This document shows, piece after piece, positions 22,694 to 30,033 of a stretch of DNA of 48,520 bases. Under the pieces are notes generated by a model. It did no database searches. It saw only the letters and a program-made list of their open reading frames with translations, and was not told the DNA's origin. Source of the DNA: Betaproteobacteria bacterium (GTDB lineage: Bacteria > Pseudomonadota > Gammaproteobacteria > Burkholderiales > SG8-39); assembly GCA_005881575.1 (NCBI GenBank), contig VBCA01000034.1, forward strand, positions 1-48,520. Direction: 5' to 3'. Position 1 is the first letter of the stretch. Each line of letters opens with the position of its first letter. The position numbers and the translations under genes were made by a program.

Positions 22694-23578
22694 ATGGGTC
22701 TTCGGCTGAAGTTCAACTTGGCGCTGCTTTTCGTGTTCGCGCTGGGGTTCGCTGTCTCTGGTTATCTTTCCTACAACCTGCTGCACAAGAACGCGCGCGA
22801 TGAAGTCCTGCGCAACGCCGGCGTGATGATGGAGGCGGCCTTGTCGATGCGCCAGTACACGGTCAGCCAGGTGCGCGACAAGCTGGTGCAGAAGGAGGAC
22901 GAGTTCCTGCCCCAGACGGTGCCCGCGTTTGCCGCCACCGAGATGATGAACCAGCTGCGCAAGAAGTATCCCGACTACGCCTACAAGGAAGCGGCGCTCA
23001 ATCCGACCAACCCGCGCGACCGCGCCGAGGGGTGGGAAGCGGACGTCGTCAACCAATTCCGGAAAGAGACCCGCGCGGAGGTCTCGGGAACGCGGGTCAC
23101 GCCCGAGGGCGTCTCGCTGTATCTGGCGCGCCCGTTCCAGATCAAGGATCAGGCCTGCCTCTCCTGCCACACCACCCCGGAGATGGCGCCCGCGGCAATG
23201 GTCACGCGCTACGGGCGGGACAACGGCTTCGGCTGGCAGCTGAACGAAGTCATCGGTGCCCAACTGGTCTCGGTGCCGATGTCCCTTCCGATCCGGAATG
23301 CGAACCACGCCTTCTACACGTTCATGGGTTCGCTCGGCGGCGTTTTCCTCGCGCTGTTCGTTATCCTGAACCTGATGCTCTATGTGCTCATCGTGCGGCC
23401 GGTGAGGCGAGTCTCCGCCGCGGCCGACCGGCTGAGCATGGGTCGGACGAGTAGCGGCGACAAACAAATCCAGGAGCTGCCAGAGTCGGGCAAGGACGAA
23501 TTGGGGGTGCTGGCGCGGTCCTTCAACCGCATGCGCCGCAACCTGGAAGATACGATCAGGGCGATGGACAAGAGATAG
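22694..23578 (+). CDS. DUF3365 (Tll0287-like) haem-binding HAMP membrane protein
   Basis: The 294-residue protein has an N-terminal transmembrane helix (FNLALLFVFALGFAVSGYLSY), a periplasmic domain of about 165 residues, a second helix (FMGSLGGVFLALFVILNLMLYVLIV, near residues 205-232) and a HAMP linker (RPVRRVSAAADRLSMG ... DELGVLARSFNRMRRNLED). The periplasmic part has the DUF3365 pattern: AALSMRQYTVSQVRDKL, NPTNPRDRAEGWEADVVNQFR, and a CxxCH haem site in QACLSCHTTPEMAP. Such proteins are redox or gas sensors, normally joined to a kinase or methyl-accepting domain; here the chain ends right after HAMP. AGGGGGA precedes the ATG. Confidence 0.88.
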   Translation: MGLRLKFNLALLFVFALGFAVSGYLSYNLLHKNARDEVLRNAGVMMEAALSMRQYTVSQVRDKLVQKEDEFLPQTVPAFAATEMMNQLRKKYPDYAYKEAALNPTNPRDRAEGWEADVVNQFRKETRAEVSGTRVTPEGVSLYLARPFQIKDQACLSCHTTPEMAPAAMVTRYGRDNGFGWQLNEVIGAQLVSVPMSLPIRNANHAFYTFMGSLGGVFLALFVILNLMLYVLIVRPVRRVSAAADRLSMGRTSSGDKQIQELPESGKDELGVLARSFNRMRRNLEDTIRAMDKR

Positions 23579-23656
23579 CCTTGCACGGGACCGCCTGGAG
23601 CGCGGCTCCGAACGGAACGAGGAGCCGCGCCCCGACGGCGCGATCGGAACCCGGGG

Positions 23657-24205
23657 CTAGAACTTGACCTGCAGGCCGATGAAACCGCCCTTGTCCACGT
23701 TCTGTTTCACGTCGTTGTCGAGCTCGGCCTGGACCTGGCGATAGCCGATATACACGAAGCTGTTCCTGATCACCTCGACCTCCGCGCGCACGCCCACATC
23801 GAAAAACCGCTGGCCGTCCCTCAGGGTCACGACGTGGGGCGCGTAGAAGGCGTAGGTTCCGAGTGCAAACGATCCGTTCCCGGGGAACCAGCGCAACTGG
23901 CCGCCGAGTGCAAGCGCGACGACGTCCCCGCTGCCCACGGTGACGGAGTAGATCTTGCCGCCCAGCCCGCCTTCGACCCGCGAATTCGTGAAGGCGGAAT
24001 CGCCCGTCGCAAGCAGGCCCACGTTCAGGGCGCGGTCCCTGGTGTCGCGGTTGTACAAGGCCCCGACGGTCCAGTCCGCGGCGCCCGCGTTCCCGTAGAA
24101 CTTGCCCTCGATCGTGTCGTTCGAGAGATTGACGTCCACGGAGCCCGCCGCGGCAGAAAAACTCGCCGCACCGAGCAGGGCAAACACAAAAAGACGCAAT
24201 CGCAT
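23657..24205 (-). CDS. YfaZ-like outer-membrane beta-barrel protein
   Basis: The 182-residue protein has a signal peptide (MRLRLFVFALLGAASFSAAA) and then regular amphipathic strands: GSVDVNLSNDTIEGKFYGNAGAADWTVGALYNRD, GLLATGD, GGLGGKIYSVTVG, VVALALGGQLRWFP and a final NVDKGGFIGLQVKF. The C-terminal Phe, the ADWTVGALYNRD pattern and the length are those of YfaZ-type barrels. It is a lone gene between two operons, convergent with the haem-HAMP protein gene. Function is unknown in the family. Confidence 0.75.
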   Translation of the reverse strand: MRLRLFVFALLGAASFSAAAGSVDVNLSNDTIEGKFYGNAGAADWTVGALYNRDTRDRALNVGLLATGDSAFTNSRVEGGLGGKIYSVTVGSGDVVALALGGQLRWFPGNGSFALGTYAFYAPHVVTLRDGQRFFDVGVRAEVEVIRNSFVYIGYRQVQAELDNDVKQNVDKGGFIGLQVKF

Positions 24206-24323
24206 AAGGCTCCTTAGAGGTGAGGTTCCAAGACGACAGCAGCCCGATTATCCCATCATTCGTTCCCGCATCAGGGCAATAGTTCCCGGGCGCAGCGCGT
24301 GCCGCCTTCAGACCCATGGCCGT

Positions 24324-25151
24324 CTACGCTCCCGCGACAGTCGCCGCGCCGATGAACGCGAGGCACAGGCGGTTGAATTCGGCCGGTTCCTCCTGATTCA
24401 CCGCGTGGCCGGTCTTTGGAACGACGACGAGGCGTGCATCGGGCAGCACGCGCCCGAGAAACTCGCTCGGCTTGCGGCAGCCCGCATCCTCGTCTCCCAC
24501 GACGAGGAGCGTGCGCACGCGCAGCGACGCGAGCCGCTTCTCGTGCGCGTAGAGCGGCGGCCGGCGCGCCTGTACTCCTCGCATCGTATGGGCGTGGCCG
24601 ACCGGCGACATCCTGGAAAGCTCCTCGAGCGAGCGCCGGAACTCCGCAGGGTTTTTCTCCATCAGCCGGATGCGGTTGGGGTTGCGGACCATCTGCTCGG
24701 CGAACGCCCGCATCCCGCCGGATTCGATCTGCTTCGCGTTCGCCTCCGCCGTTTGGCGGAAAAGCGGCGGATCGTCCGAACCGCTGCCGATGCCCACGAG
24801 TGTCGCCGAGAGCACGCGCTCGGGCTCCTTCAGCGCGAACTGCAGGGCCGAGGCCGCCCCCATCGACACGCCGACGAGATGCACGCGCCGGATGGCCAGC
24901 CCGTCCAGCACCGCGCCGATGTCGGCGGTCGCGTGGTACTGCGAATAGGAGCCGACCGAAGCCGGCACCTCCGAGGGCGGATAACCGCGCGCGTTGAAGA
25001 CCACGCAGCGATACCGGGCGCGAAAAGCCTCGACCTGCATGTCGAAGCTGCGGCAGGAGCCCCCGTACTCGTGCACGAACAGGACCGCGGGCCCCGCGCC
25101 GCGCTCCTCGCAGTGGAGCTTCACCCCGTCGACCGAGGCGAGTGAGCTCAT
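24324..25151 (-). CDS. Alpha/beta hydrolase
   Basis: The 275-residue protein is a classic alpha/beta hydrolase: oxyanion region LFVHEYGGSCRSFDMQ, RYRCVVFNARGYPPSE, nucleophile elbow VGVSMGAASALQFAL, acid in LLVVGDEDAGC and base His in VVPKTGHAVNQEEPAEFN. The family includes lactonases, esterases and ring-cleavage hydrolases; the substrate is unclear. I chose ATG 25151 because it overlaps the stop of a Bug relic upstream (ATGA) and the domain begins right after; the longer frame to 25190 reads through that relic in another frame. Confidence 0.88.
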   Translation of the reverse strand: MSSLASVDGVKLHCEERGAGPAVLFVHEYGGSCRSFDMQVEAFRARYRCVVFNARGYPPSEVPASVGSYSQYHATADIGAVLDGLAIRRVHLVGVSMGAASALQFALKEPERVLSATLVGIGSGSDDPPLFRQTAEANAKQIESGGMRAFAEQMVRNPNRIRLMEKNPAEFRRSLEELSRMSPVGHAHTMRGVQARRPPLYAHEKRLASLRVRTLLVVGDEDAGCRKPSEFLGRVLPDARLVVVPKTGHAVNQEEPAEFNRLCLAFIGAATVAGA

Positions 25152-25240
25152 TCCGCGCGGAGCCCGGAGGTCTTCGCGATCCGTATCCATTTCGCGATTT
25201 TCGTGCCGATCAACTCGGAGAATCGCTCCGCATCACTTAC
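25148..25240 (-). pseudogene. C-terminal relic of a Bug/TctC gene
   Basis: Read on the minus strand, 30 codons before the TGA at 25150-25148 encode VSDAERFSELIGTKIAKW followed by IRIAKTSGLRAE. This is the canonical C-terminus of a Bug protein (compare KWAKVVRDSGAKAE at the end of the intact gene at 4386). Nothing of the other 290 or so residues is left, because the M20 peptidase gene ends at 25233 and overlaps the first few codons. It fixes the ancestral order as Bug followed by the alpha/beta hydrolase with ATGA coupling. Confidence 0.75.
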
Positions 25241-26516
25241 GATCCCGGCCCTGCGACACGTCCATGATCAAGCGCGCGAGGAGGTAGAGGCGCGGCTCGA
25301 TCGAATCCACCGCGATGTACTCGGCGTCGTTCGAGTGCGCGCCGAAGCCCTGCAGCCCGAAGCGCTCGAGCACGGGCCCTTTTGTGTTCAGCGAGGCAAA
25401 CGCCGCGTCGGTGCCGCCGCCTTCGGCGAGCGCGTCGACCACGAGATTTCTTCCGATCTCCGCGTAGACGCGCCGGGCGTGTTCGCCGAGCGCCCGCGAG
25501 GCGGGCGTCACCTCGAGCGGCGGGCGGCGGCGCTCGAACGACATCTCGACCTGCGTGTCGGGGATGAGCTTGTTCAGTATGCGCTCGCGCACCGCCCGCT
25601 CGATGCCGTCGTAGTCCGACACGCGCAGCACGCGCACGTCCGCGGTCGCGACCGCATCGGCGGGGATCACGTTGCGGTTGGTCCCGGCGCTCATCAGGGT
25701 CCAGTTCATCTTGAGGCCGGTCGCCGGATCGGAGAGGTCGCGCGTCTGCAGGATCTGGTGCGCCGCCTCGTAGAGCGCGTTGCGGCCCCGCTCGGGCGCG
25801 GCGCCCGCGTGCGAGGCGCGGCCCTTCACTTTGAGGATCACCGAGGCGATGCCGGAGGTGGCGAGGGAGAGCTTGTCGCTGTCGACGCGCGAGGACTCGC
25901 AGGAGAACACCGCGTCGTGCTCCGCCCCGAGCCGCGTCAGGAGGTGGCGCGAGCCGGGCGAGCTCATTTCCTCGTCGGCGTTGATGAGCACCGTGACCAA
26001 GCCGTAGCCACGGAAGTCCATCGCCTTCAGCATCGCGAGCACGTGGAGGATCAGCGCGACTCCGTTCTTGTCGTCGGAGATGCCCAGGCCGTAGGCGCGG
26101 TTGCCGTCGATGCGGAAGGGCTGCTTCGCGAGCATTCCGCGCAGGTACACCGTGTCCATGTGCGCAAGGAGCAGGATCTTCTTCGTTCCCTTGCCCTCGA
26201 AGCGCGCGTGCACGACTTTGCCGATCTTCGCCGGTGTGTCCTCCATGCGATACGCTCCCTCGCTCGTATCCACGAGCTCGACCTTGCCGCCCAGCGCGGA
26301 GAGGCGCGCGGCGATCAGCCTGGCGGCGCGGTCCAGGCCTTCGAGGTCGCGGCTGCCGGTCTCGATCGAGACGAGCTCCTTCAGCGTGTCGAGGAGCGGC
26401 TGGCGCTCCTTCTTCGCAAGCGCGAGCACGGGCTCCACCGGCTGCGCGGCGGCGAAACCCGGCAGGGCGGCCGCGAAGAAAGCGGCGGTGCAAAGGCGTC
26501 GAACGAGCAGGCTCAC
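25233..26516 (-). CDS. Secreted M20 family metallopeptidase, glutamate carboxypeptidase-like
   Basis: The 427-residue protein starts with a signal peptide (MSLLVRRLCTAAFFAAALPGFAAAQ). It has the M20 zinc ligands in order: LLLAHMDTVYLRG, GLGISDDKNGVAL (bridging Asp), INADEEMSSPGSRHLL (catalytic Glu and ligand Glu) and FGAHSNDAEYIAVDS near the end. The dimerisation domain lies between (SGIASVILKVKGRASHAGAAPERGRNALYEAAHQI). The arrangement and secretion signal are those of carboxypeptidase G2-like enzymes, which remove C-terminal glutamate from folates or peptides. The 3' end overlaps the Bug relic. It is divergent from the MFS gene at 26596. Confidence 0.92.
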   Translation of the reverse strand: MSLLVRRLCTAAFFAAALPGFAAAQPVEPVLALAKKERQPLLDTLKELVSIETGSRDLEGLDRAARLIAARLSALGGKVELVDTSEGAYRMEDTPAKIGKVVHARFEGKGTKKILLLAHMDTVYLRGMLAKQPFRIDGNRAYGLGISDDKNGVALILHVLAMLKAMDFRGYGLVTVLINADEEMSSPGSRHLLTRLGAEHDAVFSCESSRVDSDKLSLATSGIASVILKVKGRASHAGAAPERGRNALYEAAHQILQTRDLSDPATGLKMNWTLMSAGTNRNVIPADAVATADVRVLRVSDYDGIERAVRERILNKLIPDTQVEMSFERRRPPLEVTPASRALGEHARRVYAEIGRNLVVDALAEGGGTDAAFASLNTKGPVLERFGLQGFGAHSNDAEYIAVDSIEPRLYLLARLIMDVSQGRDRK

Positions 26517-26595
26517 GGTACCTCCTTCAGGCGGCGGCGGAAAGACGGAATTCTATCCGGGGCGGGGCGGCGGCGTACGCGGGGTTCCGGATATC

Positions 26596-27795
26596 ATGCG
26601 GCAGGTTCATCCTCTCAATGAAGCCGTGACTTCTCCGCACCGCTTAAGCCGAGGCCTGATGATCCTGCTCGCAGTGTCGGTGTTCGCGGGCGCGGGAACC
26701 ATTCACTACCAGACGCCGATGCTCGGCGCGTTCGCCGTGGAGTTCAACGCCGACGCCGCGGCGGCCGGGTGGGTGGCAACGCTCACTTTCGGCGGCTTCC
26801 TGACCGGCACCATTTTTCTGGTGCCACTGGGCGACCGCTTCGACAAGCGGCGGCTGATCCTCGCGGAGCTCGCGGTGCTGATCGTCGCCCTGCTCGCGAT
26901 GGCGGCCGCGCCTTCGCTCGCGGCGCTCGCTCTGGCGGGCCTCGTCGTCGGCATCACGGCCGGCTTTGCCCAGCTCATCATCCCGCTGACGGCGGAGCTC
27001 GCCCCGCCCGAGACGCGCGGGCGCGTGATGGGCGCCCTCCTCGCCTGCCTTTTTCTCGGCATCCTCTTCGGGCGCGTGGCGGGCGGCCTGATCGCCCACT
27101 TCCTCGGCTGGCGATGGACGTACGTCGCAGCGGCCGCCATGCTCCTGGCGCTCGCGCCGGCGCTCGTCCTGTGGCTCCCCTCGATGCCTTCGAAGACCCA
27201 GCTCGGCTACGGCCGCCTGATGCGCTCGCTCGGAGAATTCCTGCGCGACAATGCGACGCTGCGCCGCGCATCGGCCATCCAGTTCCTGCTCGGCATCTCC
27301 TATGGAGGCTTCTGGGCCACGGTCGCCCCCATGATGCTCGCGCTTCACGGTTTCGGGCCTGCGCAGACCGGCTTGCTCGCGATTCCCGGCGCGGCCGGCA
27401 TTCTCGTGTCGCAGCCGGCGGGCCGCTGGACGGACCGCCGCGGCGCCTTTCCCATCGTTACAGCCGGCGTGTGCCTGGTGCTCGCGGCTTACGTCGCGTT
27501 CACGTTCGCCCCCTTGGCGGTCGGCGCCGTGATCGCGGGCGCCGTGCTGCTCGACTGCGGGCTGCGCTCGGCCCTGGTGGCGAACCAGACGCTGATCACG
27601 TCGGTCGCGCCTGAAGCCCGCAGCCGCTTCAACACGGTGTTCGGCGCGCACATCTGGGGCGGGAACGCGGTCGGGGCGTTTCTCGCGAGTACCGCGCTCG
27701 CCCACTACGGATGGCTCGCGGTGTGCGCCATCGCGGTGAGCGCATCGTGCGTCGCGCTCCTCGTGCAGTGGCGCTGGCGCCCACCCTCACCCTAG
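26596..27795 (+). CDS. MFS transporter, multidrug/arabinose-efflux type
   Basis: The 399-residue protein has 12 predicted helices. The first loop is PLGDRFDKRRLILAELAVLIVALLAMAAAPS, followed by AQLIIPLTAELAPPETRGRVMGALLACLFLGILFGRVAGGL, which matches the AraJ/YdeE-type DHA1 efflux branch. The second half contains LLGISYGGFWATVAPMMLALHGFG and GRWTDRRGAFPIVTAGVCL. ATG 26596 has no good Shine-Dalgarno, so the start could be a few codons downstream. Its stop codon lies inside a REP-like palindromic element. Confidence 0.85.
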   Translation: MRQVHPLNEAVTSPHRLSRGLMILLAVSVFAGAGTIHYQTPMLGAFAVEFNADAAAAGWVATLTFGGFLTGTIFLVPLGDRFDKRRLILAELAVLIVALLAMAAAPSLAALALAGLVVGITAGFAQLIIPLTAELAPPETRGRVMGALLACLFLGILFGRVAGGLIAHFLGWRWTYVAAAAMLLALAPALVLWLPSMPSKTQLGYGRLMRSLGEFLRDNATLRRASAIQFLLGISYGGFWATVAPMMLALHGFGPAQTGLLAIPGAAGILVSQPAGRWTDRRGAFPIVTAGVCLVLAAYVAFTFAPLAVGAVIAGAVLLDCGLRSALVANQTLITSVAPEARSRFNTVFGAHIWGGNAVGAFLASTALAHYGWLAVCAIAVSASCVALLVQWRWRPPSP

Positions 27796-27819
27796 CCCTC
27801 TCCCGCAAGCGGGAGAGGG
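27781..27819. repeat. REP-like palindromic element, possible bidirectional terminator
   Basis: Arms CCCTCTCCCG (27796-27805) and CGGGAGAGGG (27810-27819) pair perfectly around a CAAG loop. The whole block, with its CACCCTCACCCTAG lead-in, is a repeat type I know to be widespread in proteobacterial genomes. It lies between two convergent genes, and its lead-in supplies the TAG stop of the MFS gene. A single copy is seen in this window. Confidence 0.75.
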
Positions 27820-27823
27820 AAAC

Positions 27824-28786
27824 TCACTGCGGCTCGATGTTCGCCTGCTTCGCGATTTTCCGGAAAATGCCCATCTGCGCGCGCACGAACTTCGCGAACT
27901 CGTCGGGTTTCATCGGCGAGGGCGCGATGCCTATCCTGCCGAACTGCTCGCGCACTTCCTTTCCCTGCACGATCGCGTTCACCCGCGCGTTCAGCTTCTG
28001 CACCACGGCGCGCGGCGTTCCCGCGCGCGCCCACATGCCGAACCAGAGCGCGAGGTTGTAGTTCGCGAGGCCCTGCTCCGCGAGCGTGGGGATGTCGGGC
28101 ACGATCTCGGCGCGCTTGGTCGTCGAGACGCCGAAGGCCGTGATCTTGCCCTCCTTCAGGTGCCCGATCGCGGCGTCCAGGGGCGCCATGTAGAACGAGG
28201 TGCGTCCCGCGATCGTGTCCTGGATCGCCTCGGGCGAGCCCTTGTAGGGAATGTGCAGCATCCTGATGCCGGCGACCTGCGCGACGTACTCGGCCGCCAT
28301 GTGCGTCGAGCTGCCCACGCCCGCCGAAGCGAACGGGACCTGGCCGGGGTTCGCCTTCGCTGCGTCGATCAGTGATTTCAGGTTCGGATAGGCGCCGCCC
28401 TTCGCCGTGATCATCACATAAGGCGTCATGCCGAGGATGGCGACGTCGACGATGTCCTTCAGCGGATCGTAGGGCAGGGTCTTGTAGATCGCCGGGTTAG
28501 CCGCGTGCGAGGCCGACTGCACCATCAGCGTGTAGCCGTCGGCATCGGCGTTCAGCAGAGCCTGCGTGCCGATGACCCCGCCCGCGCCGGGCCGGTTTTC
28601 GACCAGCACCGGCTGCTTGAACGCGTCGCCGAGGTGCTTCGCGACGATGCGTCCCGCGATGTCGGCGCCCGAGCCGGGCGTGAGCGGGACGATGACGCGG
28701 ATCGGCTTCGTCGGATAATCCTGCGCGAAGGCGATGCTGGCCGCGCAGAGAATCGCGGCGGCGGAAAATCGGGCGGCGATTTTCAT
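27824..28786 (-). CDS. Bug/TctC family substrate-binding protein
   Basis: The 320-residue protein has a signal peptide (MKIAARFSAAAILCAASIAFAQ). The Bug landmarks are YPTKPIRVIVPLTPGSGADIAGRIVAKHL, VLVENRPGAGGVIGTQALLNADADGYTLMVQS, MLHIPYKGSPEAI and a tail GIFRKIAKQANIEPQ. It belongs to the more distant Bug branch, with a PGSGADI loop in place of PPGGGTD. No transporter membrane genes are adjacent. It is followed (upstream on the minus strand) by a TAXI-type binding protein gene only 24 bp away, so the two binding proteins may be cotranscribed. Ligand unknown. Confidence 0.9.
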   Translation of the reverse strand: MKIAARFSAAAILCAASIAFAQDYPTKPIRVIVPLTPGSGADIAGRIVAKHLGDAFKQPVLVENRPGAGGVIGTQALLNADADGYTLMVQSASHAANPAIYKTLPYDPLKDIVDVAILGMTPYVMITAKGGAYPNLKSLIDAAKANPGQVPFASAGVGSSTHMAAEYVAQVAGIRMLHIPYKGSPEAIQDTIAGRTSFYMAPLDAAIGHLKEGKITAFGVSTTKRAEIVPDIPTLAEQGLANYNLALWFGMWARAGTPRAVVQKLNARVNAIVQGKEVREQFGRIGIAPSPMKPDEFAKFVRAQMGIFRKIAKQANIEPQ

Positions 28787-28810
28787 GATCTCTCCTTTAT
28801 TGCGTCACTG

Positions 28811-29791
28811 TCAACGCAGAATCCCCGCTTCGCGCATGTACTTCAGCACTCCCGGATGGATCAGGTCCTGCCGCGGCGCAGAGGCGAGCGTGTTGGCGAG
28901 CGTGGATTCCTTCGCCTGCTCGAGCTTCGCGCCGAGCGCGGCTTCGCCCTTGTGCAGGGCGCGCGCGAGCTTGTACGCGGCCTCGTCGGGCAGCCCCGGC
29001 CGCGCGAGCACGAGCGACCAGGAACCGAGCGCCGCGACCGGCGCGTTCTGGCCCTTGTAGCTGCCCGCGGGCAGCGTGATCGGCTTGATGAAGGGATATT
29101 TCGCAAGGACGCGCCTCAGCTCCTCCGGAGTCGGGGTGATGAAGCGCGCCCCCGCCGGCCCGCTCGATATCGCGACGAATCCCGGCCAGCCGACGCCGCC
29201 GCCCCATTGCGCCGCGGCGCGGCCCTCGAGCACCATCTTCGGGCCGTCGCCCGCGCTCTGCGAATAGATGGGCGAGAAGTCCTTGTCGATGTCCAGTCCC
29301 AGCCCGTCGAACACGTAGCGCGCGAGCACGACGAAGCCCGAGCCGCTCGCCCCCCAGGCGATAGGCTTGCCCTTCAGGTCGGCGATGCTGCGGTACGGAC
29401 TGTCCCCGCGGACCATGAACATGCCCGAGTTCGGATACATCGCGTTGATGATCTTCAGGTTCGCGGGCGGGCGGCCGATGCCGGCGAGCGCCTCGTAGGT
29501 GACTTCACCGGTCGCCAGGCCGATGTCGATCTTGCCCTCCGCGAGGAGCGGCGCGTTCTCGGTGCTGCCCTTGGTGCCGCGCTGCTCCACGACGAGCGTC
29601 GGGTCGGATTCGTTCAACGCGGCCGAATAAGCCGCTCCGTAAATCTGGAAGCCGCCTCCTTGCGTGGCCGTGCCCAGCACGACGGTGGTTTTTTGCTGCG
29701 CCACAGCAGCGCTCATCGCCGCCATTGCGAGAACGAGGATCGCCGCAGCGACGGGCGCGCGAAGGCCGCCTTCACGCTTGTGCCTTTTCAT
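28811..29791 (-). CDS. TAXI family TRAP transporter solute-binding protein
   Basis: The 326-residue protein has a signal peptide (residues 1-32, VAAAILVLAMAAMSAAVAQQ) and the TAXI pattern: VVLGTATQGGGFQIYGAAYSAALNE, QRGTKGSTENAPLLAEGKIDIGLATGEVTYEALAG, SPYRSIADLKGKPIAWGASGSGFVVLARYVFDGLGL, and HPGVLKYMREAGIL near the end. TAXI proteins normally work with a fused TRAP permease that takes up glutamate or other carboxylates, but no permease is in this window. The neighbouring Bug gene lies 24 bp downstream in the same direction. The 242-bp gap upstream is divergent with the large hydrolase gene. Confidence 0.92.
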   Translation of the reverse strand: MKRHKREGGLRAPVAAAILVLAMAAMSAAVAQQKTTVVLGTATQGGGFQIYGAAYSAALNESDPTLVVEQRGTKGSTENAPLLAEGKIDIGLATGEVTYEALAGIGRPPANLKIINAMYPNSGMFMVRGDSPYRSIADLKGKPIAWGASGSGFVVLARYVFDGLGLDIDKDFSPIYSQSAGDGPKMVLEGRAAAQWGGGVGWPGFVAISSGPAGARFITPTPEELRRVLAKYPFIKPITLPAGSYKGQNAPVAALGSWSLVLARPGLPDEAAYKLARALHKGEAALGAKLEQAKESTLANTLASAPRQDLIHPGVLKYMREAGILR

Positions 29792-30033
29792 GCTTGTTGT
29801 CTCCCATTTTCCCCCACGCGTCTATTCGCGCGCCGCGTTACTGTATCACGCGACATCCTTGCAAAGGCCGGGAGCGGGGTATAGATTGTTCGCGTCGCGC
29901 GGTCGTCCTCGAAAATCGCGATCCGCATCGTCCCGCTTCGGCAACAAGAGAACGGCAAGCCAAAAAATAATTACTATCCCCGGATCTGGCGAAGATCAGC
30001 GTAAGGGGCCCATCCATCGAGGAGATTTCAAAC

